Origin: Paenibacillus massiliensis subsp. panacisoli DSM 21345
GTDB lineage: Bacteria > Bacillota > Bacilli > Paenibacillales > Paenibacillaceae
Length of the DNA: 64,000 nt
Reading direction: 5' to 3'
NCBI RefSeq assembly: GCF_000426545.1
Contig: NZ_AUFO01000001.1
Coordinates: 186,001-250,000, forward strand
This document shows, piece by piece, positions 40,026 through 49,578 of this stretch (position 1 is its first letter; the number at the start of each line of letters is the position of its first letter). The notes under the pieces are model-generated. The model saw only the letters and a list, made by a program, of their open reading frames with translations, had not been told where the DNA came from and made no database searches. Made by a program: the position numbers and the translations under genes.

Positions 40026-40327
40026 AGGTGCGACCCCCATAGCTAACCTGAATCCATGAATTTGGCCGTTAAAAGTTAGCAATTTGTACATATTAAGATG
40101 GAATAACGAAGGGTAATGTAGTATGGGAGGTCAATATTCAACCATCTCATGACAATAACATACCACGACTGTGTGAAAAAGCAAAAATTTACGATTGAAA
40201 ATTATAATTATTTGTTATAAAAGTCCACTGTAAACGTCCATCTCCTGCGTTATATTAGGGTTATTGTAAGCGATTAAAATTAAAACATATTTCTGATTTC
40301 ATATCAGATCAGGAGGCGTATATCTAT
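40026..40327. other. Divergent control region of the glycerol locus
   Basis: An A+T-rich 302-base region. It holds a -10-like TATATT (40252-40257) for gldA, a cre-like site at 40264-40278 and AGGAGG before gldA. GTCCA is repeated 13 bases apart (40224 and 40237), possibly part of a regulator site. No gene seen. Confidence 0.5.
40264..40278 (+). promoter_or_regulatory. cre-like CcpA site before gldA
   Basis: TTGTAAGCGATTAAA matches the cre consensus WTGNAANCGNWNNCW except one C. It lies just after the likely transcription start, where CcpA binding would repress gldA-dhaKL when glucose is present. Confidence 0.55.
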
Positions 40328-41467
40328 ATGAGAAAAGCATTTATCAGTCCAACCAAATATGTGCAAGGCGAAGATGAGCTGTTGAACCTGGGTTACTTTG
40401 TACAATCCTTCGGGAATTCTGCGTTGCTGATTGCACATCCGGATGATGTTCAGCGCGTAAAGGCGAAGCTGGATGCAACCGCAGAGAAGTTCAATATTAC
40501 TTTTGTTGAAAGCGGTTTTAGAGGAGAATGCTCCCGTGAGGAAGTTGCGCGCCTGCAAGCGATTGCGAAGGACAAAGGCTGCACCTGTACCATTGGCCTC
40601 GGTGGTGGTAAAGCGATTGACGCGGCTAAATGTGTAGCAGAGGGTGAGGCGTTGATCATCTGCCCAACAATTGCGGCAACCGACGCACCGACAAGCCACT
40701 CCGCCGTATTGTATACACCAGAGGGTGCCTTTGATGACTATGCTTATTTCAAACAAAGCCCGAGCGTAGTTCTCGTGGATACAACGGTGATCGCTAACGC
40801 TCCCACACGCTTCCTGGTATCTGGTATGGGAGATGCACTCTCAACGTATTTTGAAGCAAGAGCAACAGCGAAATCTTATTCCCGCGTGAATGCAAGTCTG
40901 CCGATGGGCTCTCGTGAAGGCTACACACCGTCAGCATTCGGTACAAATGCGGCACTTGCCTTGGCGAAGTTGTGCTATGAAATGCTACTGAGCGATGGCG
41001 TGAAGGCCAAGTTAGCCAGTGACAGCAACATGGTGACGCAGGCGCTGGAGAATATTGTGGAGACCAACATCCTGTTGTCTGGTCTTGGCTTCGAAAGTGG
41101 CGGTCTGGCTGCAGCCCATGCGATCCATAACGGGTTGACCATTCTGGAGGGTACACATCATTTCTTCCACGGGGAAAAGGTAGCGTTCGGAACCATTGCA
41201 CAGCTCGTCCTTGAAAATGCTCCAACCGAGGAGCTGCATCAGGTACTCGACTTCTGTCTTGAAGTTGGCCTGCCAGTCAGTCTGGCCGATATCGGAGTAG
41301 ATACGATTAGCCAAGAAGAGCTGCTGAAGGTGGCAGAGATTGCTTGTATTCCGGAGGAATCCATTCACTCGATGCCGTTCCCGATCACAGTTCCTGAGGT
41401 TGCTGGCGCTATTGCAACAGCTGACCGGATCGGACGGGAGTACAAGGCTCGCCGGGAGGGGAAATAA
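40328..41467 (+). CDS. gldA: Glycerol dehydrogenase (NAD+-dependent)
   Basis: It oxidises glycerol to dihydroxyacetone. The 379-aa protein is a family III iron/zinc alcohol dehydrogenase with the NAD block GLGGGKAIDAAK (about residues 94-105) and the metal ligands in SGMGDALSTYFEA (Asp), AAAHAIHNGL (His) and THHFFHGEKVAFG (His). AGGAGG lies 11 bases before the ATG. The gene overlaps dhaKL by one base (TAATG), so the two steps, oxidation and phosphorylation, are made together. Confidence 0.94.
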   Translation: MRKAFISPTKYVQGEDELLNLGYFVQSFGNSALLIAHPDDVQRVKAKLDATAEKFNITFVESGFRGECSREEVARLQAIAKDKGCTCTIGLGGGKAIDAAKCVAEGEALIICPTIAATDAPTSHSAVLYTPEGAFDDYAYFKQSPSVVLVDTTVIANAPTRFLVSGMGDALSTYFEARATAKSYSRVNASLPMGSREGYTPSAFGTNAALALAKLCYEMLLSDGVKAKLASDSNMVTQALENIVETNILLSGLGFESGGLAAAHAIHNGLTILEGTHHFFHGEKVAFGTIAQLVLENAPTEELHQVLDFCLEVGLPVSLADIGVDTISQEELLKVAEIACIPEESIHSMPFPITVPEVAGAIATADRIGREYKARREGK

Positions 41468-43236
41468 TGAAAAAAATAATCAATCAGGCTGAGAATGTTG
41501 TCATGGAGATGTGCAACGGGATTGCGCTTGCGCACCCAGAGCTTGAATTTTTGAAGAAATATAAAGTGATTAAGCGCAGAGAGATCCAGGCTGATAAAGT
41601 CAGTCTCATCAGTGGCGGTGGTAGTGGACATGAACCTGCTCACGCGGGCTACGTCGGAAAAGGCATGCTGGATGCAGCGGTGTGTGGGGATGTGTTCGCA
41701 TCTCCTTCCCAAATCCAGGTGTATCAGGCGATCAAGGCCACAGCCAGCGACAAGGGTACACTCTTGATCATCAAGAACTATAGCGGAGATATGATGAACT
41801 TTAAGAATGCGGCGCATCTGGCAGAGGAAGATGGCATCAACGTACAATATGTACGGGTTGAGGATGACATTGCTGTACAAGACAGCCTATATACTGTAGG
41901 TCGTCGCGGCGTTGCTGGTACGGTACTCGTTCACAAAATCGCCGGAGCAGCAGCAGAAGAAGGACGCAGTCTGGCAGAGGTAAAAGCAGTGGCGGAGAAA
42001 GCAGCACAGAATGTGCGTAGCATTGGTTTTGGATTCACATCCTGCACGGTTCCAGCCAAGGGCACCCCGACATTTGACATTGCAGAGGACGAAATGGAGT
42101 TCGGTGTAGGCATCCATGGTGAACCAGGTATCCGCCGTGAGAAAATCGTAACCGCAGATGAGCTGGCAGGCCGGATGGTCGCGGCATTGTTAGCAGACAT
42201 GAAGCTGGACAAGGATGCTTCTGCCGAGATAGCGGTGCTTGTGAATGGCTTTGGTGCAACACCGCTTCAGGAGCTGTACCTGCTGAACAATTCGGTTCAA
42301 CGGGAGCTTGCAGGACATGCAGGTCTACAGGTGGCTACGACGTTTGTTGGCAACTATATGACAAGTATAGATATGGCGGGGGCGTCCGTTACCCTACTGA
42401 AGCTGGACGAGGAGCTGAAGGCTCTGTTGTTCAAGGAAAGTGAAGCTCCTGCGTTCAAAGTATCCGGTCCTCCTGCAGCACAAGTGGCATATTCCGATGC
42501 ATTTGAGGCTGCTCAGACGGAGGATGCTCCGGTCTCTTATGAAGTGGAGACGCCTGCTTCGTCTGCGGTGATTAGCAACAATCAATTCTCCCTGGATAAC
42601 ATGGTCTACCTGATTGATAAAATGAGTGAAATCATCATCAAGAACGAAGTGCCATTCTGTGAGCTGGACTCCCATGCGGGTGATGGCGATTTCGGCATGA
42701 GTGTGGCCAAGGGCTTCCGTCAATTGAAGCGCGAGTGGAATCACATCATTCATGAAGAGAAGAAAGACATTGGTTCGTTCCTCGATGCCTGTTCGCTTGT
42801 GATCATGGAATACTGTGGCGGTGCGTCTGGCCCGATCTGGGGCTCGGCCTTCCGTGCAGCAGGCAAGGCTGTGGGGGATGTACAGCAATTGAGCGTTGCT
42901 GAATTTGCCGAAATGATGCAGGCGGCGGTTCAAGGTATTCAGTCGACAGGAGAGCGCTCCTTCGGTCGCGGTGCCGTTGTAGGGGACAAGACATTGATTG
43001 ATGCACTCGTTCCATGTGCTGATGCCTGGACACAAAGTGCAGAGTCTGGCGATGACTTCAAATCCGCATTTGCCAAAGGTGCAGCAGCAGCCGTCGAGGG
43101 TGCGAAGAAAACGGAAGATATCGTGGCACGCATGGGCCGGGCAGGAACAGTCGGTGATCGTAGTCTGGGATACCCAGATGCTGGCGCATACGCACTAGGC
43201 GTTATTTTCACAGAGCTGTCCGAGTCCATGAAATAG
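41467..43236 (+). CDS. dhaKL: ATP-dependent dihydroxyacetone kinase, fused DhaK-DhaL
   Basis: It phosphorylates dihydroxyacetone to DHAP for glycolysis. The 589-aa chain joins DhaK (about 1-330; SGGGSGHEPAHAGYVG and GVGIHGEPG, with the His that binds the substrate covalently) to DhaL (about 385-589; ELDSHAGDGDFG and GGASGPIWGSAF, which bind ATP-Mg), through a polar linker. A single chain with the ATP-binding domain, and no DhaM gene nearby, points to ATP rather than PTS as phosphate donor, as in Citrobacter-type kinases. A strong bidirectional terminator follows. Confidence 0.93.
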   Translation: MKKIINQAENVVMEMCNGIALAHPELEFLKKYKVIKRREIQADKVSLISGGGSGHEPAHAGYVGKGMLDAAVCGDVFASPSQIQVYQAIKATASDKGTLLIIKNYSGDMMNFKNAAHLAEEDGINVQYVRVEDDIAVQDSLYTVGRRGVAGTVLVHKIAGAAAEEGRSLAEVKAVAEKAAQNVRSIGFGFTSCTVPAKGTPTFDIAEDEMEFGVGIHGEPGIRREKIVTADELAGRMVAALLADMKLDKDASAEIAVLVNGFGATPLQELYLLNNSVQRELAGHAGLQVATTFVGNYMTSIDMAGASVTLLKLDEELKALLFKESEAPAFKVSGPPAAQVAYSDAFEAAQTEDAPVSYEVETPASSAVISNNQFSLDNMVYLIDKMSEIIIKNEVPFCELDSHAGDGDFGMSVAKGFRQLKREWNHIIHEEKKDIGSFLDACSLVIMEYCGGASGPIWGSAFRAAGKAVGDVQQLSVAEFAEMMQAAVQGIQSTGERSFGRGAVVGDKTLIDALVPCADAWTQSAESGDDFKSAFAKGAAAAVEGAKKTEDIVARMGRAGTVGDRSLGYPDAGAYALGVIFTELSESMK

Positions 43237-43305
43237 CTATAGGGAACGTGCATTATGGCAGCAACACTTGATAATTTTTTGATGGTGGAATGTCTACAGT
43301 AAGCC

Positions 43306-43354
43306 AAAGAAACGACTTTAGTCTAAGGGAAGTTAGAACTAAAGTCGTTTCTTT
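43306..43354. terminator. Strong bidirectional terminator between dhaKL and the GH32 gene
   Basis: AAAGAAACGACTTTAGT (43306-43322) pairs perfectly with ACTAAAGTCGTTTCTTT (43338-43354). T-runs are available in both directions, serving both convergent operons. Confidence 0.9.
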
Positions 43355-43358
43355 TACT

Positions 43359-44828
43359 TTAGATTATGGACTTATTTTCTGGAGCCGACAAAGTTAATTT
43401 TCTTATGTTGACGGAACCACCTGTTGCTTGAATGGTTATTTTCTCACATATGCCTTCGGGGAACAGTAAACTGGTTAACGCATGCTCACCGCCATTCATG
43501 AATAGCTCCATGGAGCCGGTGTCCAACATTAAACGAAGCTCAAGCGAATCTCTAGGATTGATCGTAACGGATTGAGGCTTGGCAAACATCTCTGAGAAAG
43601 CTATTTGCCCAGAGCCTCTTCGATCTAATGTAAAGGTACCATCCGTTGCAGAGTAAGTGATGGCCGATTGCTGCTGATCAGCGTGCTTTATAATGAGTTT
43701 CAATAAGTGGGCAGAGCCCATATCGAATTTTACGTTCAAATCCAGGGCATGTAACCCCCAAGTAAATTCCTTTGGCGTGCCATCCATGATCTCCAAATCG
43801 GTACTAGTCACATGTATTTGTGAGAAGAAGCTGTCTGCTTCTTCAACAGGCCTTTGCACAAGAATGGTTTCATCATTTACTTGTTTTAGTCCAAGCACAC
43901 GTGGTATGGTCATTGCACCTCTCCAGCCAGATGTGGGCACTTGATTGGCGTAACGCCAGTTGCTCATCCAGCCCAGATATATGCGCCGTCCATCTTGCTC
44001 AGGTATGTCTGAGAAGCTCACACCTGCATAGTTATCACGTCCATGGTCAAGGATACGGACAATTTCATCGTCGGGCCTAAACGTGATTCCGTCAAAGGAC
44101 CCGATAAAATATTGCGTTAGTGAGCCTGACTCCAATTCAGGATTATCTCCGACACTAACTAATAACACCCACTTGGTCGTGTTCGTACCCTCAATCGTTA
44201 ACGGGAAAAGATCAGGACATTCCCACACGCCATCATGTATACCAATTCCATCACCAAACTCACTGGCCAGTGTCCACTCCTTCAGATCAGAAGAGATAAA
44301 AAAGGTTATAGTCTGCCCGGTAGCAAGAGCCATGATCCATTGTTCAGTAGGTGGATGCCAGAATACTTTAGGATCTCTGAAGTCGACTTTGTCTTCACTG
44401 CGCAAGACTGGATTGCCATCATACTTCGTCCAGCTTCTCCCTTGATCATGGCTGTAGGCCAGGCTTTGGGCTTGAACAGCCGGACCTCCATGGATTCCGT
44501 CCTTATGGCTAGTGAATATGGCTACAATTCCTGGCTTATTTGGGAAGAATCCAGTTGTATTATCCCAGTCAATGACGGCGCTCCCGGAGAATATTGTTCC
44601 GTTGTCATCTGGGTGCAAGGCTATATCGAGCTCTTCCCAATGAATCAGATCGGTACTAACCGCATGCCCCCAGTGCATAGGACCCCATGTCGTTCCGTAC
44701 GGATGATACTGGTAAAATAAGTGATACTCTCCCTCAAAATAGACAAGCCCATTAGGATCATTCATCCAGTTTTCCTTCGGAGAAAAGTGCCATGCTGGTC
44801 TATATTTCGCTATTTCTATACTACTCAT
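43359..44828 (-). CDS. GH32 fructan/sucrose hydrolase (levanase or invertase type)
   Basis: A 489-aa glycosidase that removes beta-fructosyl units. The N-terminal five-blade propeller has WMNDPNG (about 21-27, nucleophile Asp), FRDPKVFW (about 149, stabilising Asp) and WECPDLFP (about 202, acid/base Glu), and the C-terminal 150 residues form the beta-sandwich. There is no signal peptide, so it acts inside on imported fructo-oligosaccharides or sucrose. It is the last gene of an operon with a lipoprotein and two permeases. GGAGGT lies before the ATG. Whether the preferred substrate is sucrose, inulin or levan oligomers is not evident. Confidence 0.9.
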   Translation of the reverse strand: MSSIEIAKYRPAWHFSPKENWMNDPNGLVYFEGEYHLFYQYHPYGTTWGPMHWGHAVSTDLIHWEELDIALHPDDNGTIFSGSAVIDWDNTTGFFPNKPGIVAIFTSHKDGIHGGPAVQAQSLAYSHDQGRSWTKYDGNPVLRSEDKVDFRDPKVFWHPPTEQWIMALATGQTITFFISSDLKEWTLASEFGDGIGIHDGVWECPDLFPLTIEGTNTTKWVLLVSVGDNPELESGSLTQYFIGSFDGITFRPDDEIVRILDHGRDNYAGVSFSDIPEQDGRRIYLGWMSNWRYANQVPTSGWRGAMTIPRVLGLKQVNDETILVQRPVEEADSFFSQIHVTSTDLEIMDGTPKEFTWGLHALDLNVKFDMGSAHLLKLIIKHADQQQSAITYSATDGTFTLDRRGSGQIAFSEMFAKPQSVTINPRDSLELRLMLDTGSMELFMNGGEHALTSLLFPEGICEKITIQATGGSVNIRKLTLSAPENKSII

Positions 44829-44845
44829 GAGGTGACCTCCATCAA

Positions 44846-46456
44846 TTAAGAATTTTTATAACTGTCATATCCCTTTTGTTTAATAGCCAGCCATCTATCC
44901 AGACCAAGTCTATTAAGCTCTTGCAAATATTCATTCCATTCCGCATCGACATTGCCATTTTTAATCCATTCCGCCCGTTTGCGGTTCACATAGGCAAATA
45001 AGTCCGTTTCGATCGTGGACAACTGCTTTTGATCTTCAAGAGAGAAGAAGATCGGCGGATAATTGTGATCAGCCTTCATATGTGGAACAAGCTTCTCCTT
45101 CATAAGGTCAAGCCTCCAGGAAGCATCGTCAGGCTTAGTCGTATACACTCCGTAATATTCATCCAGGATGGCTAGTGGACCGCCAATATTCGTTTTCTGT
45201 CGTAGCTCAACAGGTGCGCTTCCTTCAAGGGGGAGATGAGTTAGCATGTTCTTGTTCTCGTCGAGCTTGAAAATATTCTGTTGCGTTTCATCACCGTATG
45301 TTCCCCAATTGTTCTGTACAGATTGGATGGGCTCGTAGAGCTGATCAATCCACTTCGCAGTTAACTCCAGATTTTTATTCGTGCTCGTAATCACCATCTT
45401 GCCACGACTGAATCCGAAATTGTTCGTTCGTGTTACGTTACTCTTCCCGTCCGGTCCAGCCAGAGGTGGAAGGAGCTCGTATTTGTCATTGTTGCCTGTG
45501 ATGTTAGCTTTGTCCCACTGAAAGTAAAGGCCGTAGCGATGATCCTGTCCTTTGGCTAAGTAAGTATTGTAGTCCTGCTCAAAGGACTCTTCATCAATTA
45601 AGTTCAATGCATACAATTCATGGAAATATTTGATCGCCTCCTTATATCCATCCTGGTCTGCGGTAAACAGCACTTGGCCGTCATTGGTCACGACTGTATG
45701 ATCCCCGTTGTCACCGAATCCAAAGGACCCAAACAGAAAGTTCATATCCTCGTTACCGTTGTTCATAATGAAGGACATTGGAATCTCATCCGCCTCACCG
45801 TTACCATTCGGATCACTTTCCTTGAAGGCAAGCAGTGCATTCTTCAGTTCCTCGGTTGTCGAAGGCATGTCTAGACCCAGCTTATTTAGCCACTCCATGT
45901 TGATCCAGGCCATACCGTTAACGGAATGGATGCTCTCCTTGCCAGAGCCAAGCTCCTCAATCCAGGGGAAGGCATAAATATGACCATCAGGTGCAGTAAT
46001 CATCGCTTTGTATTCAGGTGCTTCTTCCAGCACCTTTTTCAAATTAGGCATATACTGTTCGATAAGCTCTTCCACCGGGACAATGGTTCCATCGCTTCCA
46101 AGCTGCAATAATTCATAGTCGGTATATCCAGCGTCCATAATGGCATCAGGCAAATCACCACTTGCGATAGCCAGGTTTCTTTTCTCGGTAAATGAATCAG
46201 AGGTATAGTTCTTCCAATTAATGTGGACCCCCGTGTGCTCCTCCAGTCTTTGATAGATCAGCTTCTCATTCGGGTCTGAGGGGGCGAGCGGCGAGCTTTG
46301 GGTTATGAAATTCAGCGTTACTTTCTCTTGAAGGGGGAATGTGACGTTCTGCAGATTGTATTCTGGAGAAGCGGACGAGCCTGCATTGCCTCCGCACCCC
46401 GTAAGGACAGCTACAGATAAAGCGAAGAGAGCAACAGGTTTAAAGTTTATTTTCAT
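44846..46456 (-). CDS. Fructan-oligosaccharide ABC transporter binding lipoprotein
   Basis: A 536-aa family 1 solute-binding protein of the LipO class. The signal peptide FKPVALFALSVAVLTGC ends in a lipobox with the modified Cys. The mature part has DLPDAIMDAGYTDYELLQLG and a C-terminal DAEWNEYLQELNRLGLDRWL, characteristic of the large receptors that work with LplB/LplC permeases. It lies between the second permease and GH32, so the ligand is probably a fructo-oligosaccharide. AAGGAG precedes the ATG. Confidence 0.9.
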   Translation of the reverse strand: MKINFKPVALFALSVAVLTGCGGNAGSSASPEYNLQNVTFPLQEKVTLNFITQSSPLAPSDPNEKLIYQRLEEHTGVHINWKNYTSDSFTEKRNLAIASGDLPDAIMDAGYTDYELLQLGSDGTIVPVEELIEQYMPNLKKVLEEAPEYKAMITAPDGHIYAFPWIEELGSGKESIHSVNGMAWINMEWLNKLGLDMPSTTEELKNALLAFKESDPNGNGEADEIPMSFIMNNGNEDMNFLFGSFGFGDNGDHTVVTNDGQVLFTADQDGYKEAIKYFHELYALNLIDEESFEQDYNTYLAKGQDHRYGLYFQWDKANITGNNDKYELLPPLAGPDGKSNVTRTNNFGFSRGKMVITSTNKNLELTAKWIDQLYEPIQSVQNNWGTYGDETQQNIFKLDENKNMLTHLPLEGSAPVELRQKTNIGGPLAILDEYYGVYTTKPDDASWRLDLMKEKLVPHMKADHNYPPIFFSLEDQKQLSTIETDLFAYVNRKRAEWIKNGNVDAEWNEYLQELNRLGLDRWLAIKQKGYDSYKNS

Positions 46457-46477
46457 ATGAATTCTCCTTGCCTATGG

Positions 46478-47359
46478 TTATTTGATAGAGCCTACAAGAA
46501 CACCCTTCTCGAAATATTTCTGGAAGAAAGGATACATAATCATAAGTGGCAAACTTGAGACAATAATGGAAGAATACTTGATCATTTCTGACAGTTTTTT
46601 AAGTTCTGCTTGGGCGAGCGCGTCTGAAATCATACCTGGGTCCACCTGGTTTTGGACGAGGATGGACCGAAGAACAAGCTGAAGAGGGTATAGCCGGTTA
46701 CTCTCCAAATAGATCATGGCATCAAAATAGGAATTCCACTGTCCAACGAAAGCATATAGCGCGAGTACAAACACGATTGGTTTGGAGAGTGGAAGGACGA
46801 TTTTGAAAAAGATGCCGAGCTCTGATGCTCCATCGATCTGGGCTGCTTGGAATAGCTCTTTCGGAAGACCCATAAAATAGGTGCGGGCCAATATAATATT
46901 GAATACGCTGACAGCACTAGGCAAAATGATAGACCAAATGGTATCCAGCATACCCAAATCCTTTACAACTAGAAAGGTAGGGATCAGTCCGCCACTGAAA
47001 AACATCGTAATTAGAAATAAGATCATAAAGAATCTTTTACCGACAAATCCTTCGATAGACAATGGATAAGCTGCCAGCACGGATACGATCACAGTTGCAG
47101 CAGCAAAGGCAGCCGAGTAGAGCAAGGAGTTGAAGAAACCTCTAATCATAGCTTCGTTGCCTAATATCTTCTGGTAGCCCACCAGGCTCCAATCCGATGG
47201 GCTGATCGCCAGACCCTTCGTGATGAGCACGTTGGGGTTGAGAAAAGAGGCGAGCAGGACATAGAGCAGTGGAAAAAGGATGATTAATACGAAAAGAGCA
47301 AGGATGACATAATTGACCCCAAGCAGTACACGGTCTTTTTTCGATAATTGAAGATTCAT
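46478..47359 (-). CDS. ABC transporter permease (LplC/YtcP type)
   Basis: A 293-aa permease with six predicted helices and the ATPase-docking loop KELFQAAQIDGASELGIFFKIVLP. AGGAGG lies just before the ATG. It follows the LplB-type permease by 11 bases. No ATPase gene is present; such systems in Bacillus and Paenibacillus share a common MsmX-type ATPase. Confidence 0.9.
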   Translation of the reverse strand: MNLQLSKKDRVLLGVNYVILALFVLIILFPLLYVLLASFLNPNVLITKGLAISPSDWSLVGYQKILGNEAMIRGFFNSLLYSAAFAAATVIVSVLAAYPLSIEGFVGKRFFMILFLITMFFSGGLIPTFLVVKDLGMLDTIWSIILPSAVSVFNIILARTYFMGLPKELFQAAQIDGASELGIFFKIVLPLSKPIVFVLALYAFVGQWNSYFDAMIYLESNRLYPLQLVLRSILVQNQVDPGMISDALAQAELKKLSEMIKYSSIIVSSLPLMIMYPFFQKYFEKGVLVGSIK

Positions 47360-47370
47360 GGGTCCTCCTT

Positions 47371-48312
47371 CTAATACAGGCCTTCGCCTTCATTCAGCTT
47401 CTTTACAACCGCATTAACGAACACCAGCAGAATCACGTTAATTACGGAGTTGAAAAGACCTATAGCTGTGGAATAAGCATAATCACCGGATTGTAGCCCT
47501 ACCTTGTACACGTAGGTAGCAATAATTTCTGAGGTAGGGGAATTTAATGGTGTCTGCATCAGGAAAGCTTTCTCATAACCAATGGACATGATACCGCCTG
47601 CAGATAATATAAATAGCACCGCCATAACTGGCTTCAGGGCAGGAAGGTCGATATGCCAAATGCGCTTAAGCAGGGAGGCTCCATCCACAGTAGCTGCATC
47701 ATGCAGTTGCGGATCAACATTGGAAAGCGCTGCCACGTAGATGATTGACGACCACCCAGCACTTTGCCATATCCCGGATAGTATATAGATGGTACGGAAG
47801 TATGCGGGATCTGACATAAAAGAGAGGGGCTTATCGGTAAATAGAGTAACCATAGAATTGACAAGTCCCGTTGGTGATAAAAAGACGAATAGCATCCCCG
47901 TAATAACTACAACTGATATGAAGTTGGGAGCATATAGGATCAACTGGACATTCTTTTTAAGTTTTTGCCCTTTCAGTAAATTCAGCATAAGAGCCAGCAC
48001 GATTGGAATAGGAAATCCTAGAATCAACCCGTAAGCGCTTAATTTAAACGTGTTCAGAAATATGTCGTAAAAGTTAGGTGACGTCAGAAAACGAGAAAAA
48101 TGCTCAAAACCTACCCAATCACTCCCCCAAATGCCTTTCATTGGACTAAAGTTCTTAAATGCGATGATGGAACCATACATGGGCACATATTTGAAGATGA
48201 TGGTCAGGATCAAAGCGGGAAGCAAAAATAAGTAAAGGATATAATTTCTGAATACATAATGAATCCAACTGTTTTTTTGTGTCGCTATAACGGTTGTGTT
48301 TTTCAAGTTCAT
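47371..48312 (-). CDS. ABC transporter permease (LplB/YteP type)
   Basis: First gene of the fructan uptake operon, 313 aa, six predicted helices, with the docking loop DPQLHDAATVDGASLLKRIWHIDLP. The frame begins at a TTG (48324), but GGGAGG lies directly before ATG 48312, which is preferred. Two tandem LacI-type operators lie 75-110 bases upstream, so it is likely repressed by the divergent LacI protein. Confidence 0.9.
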   Translation of the reverse strand: MNLKNTTVIATQKNSWIHYVFRNYILYLFLLPALILTIIFKYVPMYGSIIAFKNFSPMKGIWGSDWVGFEHFSRFLTSPNFYDIFLNTFKLSAYGLILGFPIPIVLALMLNLLKGQKLKKNVQLILYAPNFISVVVITGMLFVFLSPTGLVNSMVTLFTDKPLSFMSDPAYFRTIYILSGIWQSAGWSSIIYVAALSNVDPQLHDAATVDGASLLKRIWHIDLPALKPVMAVLFILSAGGIMSIGYEKAFLMQTPLNSPTSEIIATYVYKVGLQSGDYAYSTAIGLFNSVINVILLVFVNAVVKKLNEGEGLY

Positions 48313-48386
48313 AGCTCCTCCCAAGATTGCGCTTCCAAGTTGTAGTCACCTTTGATAAAGAAGACCCTGATTCGAGAGCAATTATA

Positions 48387-48404
48387 TGTCAACCGGATAA
48401 CATA
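48387..48404. promoter_or_regulatory. LacI operator, distal copy
   Basis: ATGTCAACCGGATAACAT matches the palindrome ATGTCAACCGGTTGACAT with two or three changes in the right arm. It lies directly against the next copy (48405), so centres are 18 bases apart. Confidence 0.75.
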
Positions 48405-48422
48405 TGTCAACCGGTTTCATAA
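48405..48422. promoter_or_regulatory. LacI operator, second tandem copy
   Basis: ATGTCAACCGGTTTCATA keeps the left arm and the central ACCGGT. With the copy at 48387 it lies between the divergent transporter operon and the lacI gene, so one repressor could control both. Confidence 0.75.
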
Positions 48423-48509
48423 AAGCGGTAATTGTGGTTTAATGGTAAAGGAATAGGTTATGATTAGCGTAACGAATACTTGAGGAATTTTGACAATAGG
48501 ACGGTGTGA

Positions 48510-49499
48510 ATGAATTTGAATCCGAAGATTGGAGATGTCGCAGAAAGAGCAGGCGTTTCAAAAACAACTGTATCACGTGTGATGAACAATAGAGGTTATA
48601 TTAGCGAGGAAACGAAAGCTGCCGTTTTTGGTGCAATGAGGGAACTGAATTATTTTCCTAACGATGTTGCTAGATCGCTGTTTAATAAAAAGACGAATCT
48701 GATCGGACTAATCGTACCGACAATTAATAATCCGTTTTTTAGTGAATTGGCTTTTCACATCGAGAGCATTTGTTCAGCAAAGGGCTATAAAGTGCTTCTG
48801 TGTAATAGCCTTGGAAGTGAGGATAACGAGAGACGATATATCGAAATGTTAATGCGTAATCAGGTAGATGGAGTCATAGTGAGCTCTCACAATAGAGGGA
48901 TTAGCGACTACAGTCAAAATAAGCTGGCGGTCGTTGCAGTTGACCGTTACCTGTCACCCTCAGTTCCTGTTGTCGGGTCCGATAACTATGCAGGTGGAAA
49001 GCTCGCGACAGAACTGCTGCTTCGTCGTGGGTGCACCAACATCATTCACATTAACGGGCCAATTGAGTTGGAGACGCCAGCGAACCTGAGACGGCAAGCC
49101 TACGAGGACGTCATGAGGGAACATGGTATGGCTGCAAAAGTATACGAAAATCACAAGTCATTTAATCAAAAAGCTTACATCGACTTATTTGATCAAATAG
49201 TTCAGGAGAATCCAGGATTGGATGGCGTATTTGCCAGTGATGATTTAATCGCAGCCACTTTTTTGCAGTATGCTAAACGACAAGGAATACGTGTCCCAGA
49301 AGATATCAAGGTCATCGGATACGATGGCTCGGAAAATGTACAGGCATTTCTACCTGAGTTATCTACCATACGCCAGCCCATAGAAGAAATTGCGCAGGAA
49401 TCTATCCGGATATTGCTGGAGAAAATAGATGGGGAAGCGGATCATGAAGCCGAGGAACGTTATCTTCCTGTTACACTCTTGGAAAGAGAAACCACTTAG
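48510..49499 (+). CDS. LacI-family repressor of the fructan locus
   Basis: A 329-aa protein. The N-terminal LacI helix-turn-helix reads KIGDVAERAGVSKTTVSRVMNNRGYISEETK, with the hinge helix following, and residues 60-329 form a periplasmic-binding-protein-like effector domain (LIGLIVPTINNPFFSELA, DGVFASDDLIAATFLQYA, IKVIGYDGSE). It lies between the transporter/GH32 operon and the fructokinase gene, and matching palindromes with central ACCGGT occur on both sides of it, so it is the probable regulator of all three units. The inducer may be fructose or a fructo-oligosaccharide. Confidence 0.9.
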   Translation: MNLNPKIGDVAERAGVSKTTVSRVMNNRGYISEETKAAVFGAMRELNYFPNDVARSLFNKKTNLIGLIVPTINNPFFSELAFHIESICSAKGYKVLLCNSLGSEDNERRYIEMLMRNQVDGVIVSSHNRGISDYSQNKLAVVAVDRYLSPSVPVVGSDNYAGGKLATELLLRRGCTNIIHINGPIELETPANLRRQAYEDVMREHGMAAKVYENHKSFNQKAYIDLFDQIVQENPGLDGVFASDDLIAATFLQYAKRQGIRVPEDIKVIGYDGSENVQAFLPELSTIRQPIEEIAQESIRILLEKIDGEADHEAEERYLPVTLLERETT

Positions 49500-49510
49500 G
49501 TGGTTTTTTA
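49489..49510 (+). terminator. Terminator overlapping the end of lacI
   Basis: AAACCAC (49489-49495) pairs with GTGGTTT (49500-49506), followed by TTT; the stop codon is in the loop. It separates lacI from the fructokinase gene, which therefore needs its own promoter. Confidence 0.7.
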
Positions 49511-49515
49511 ATGTT

Positions 49516-49533
49516 ATGACAACCGGTTGACAT
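49516..49533. promoter_or_regulatory. LacI operator before the fructokinase gene
   Basis: ATGACAACCGGTTGACAT is an almost perfect palindrome with the same core as the two operators at 48387-48422. It contains a TTGACA (49527-49532) that could be the -35 of the fructokinase promoter, so repressor binding would block it. Confidence 0.8.
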
Positions 49534-49578
49534 ATTGAAATTACTGTGCGGTTAAAGTTCTTTGGAGAGGTGAATCCA

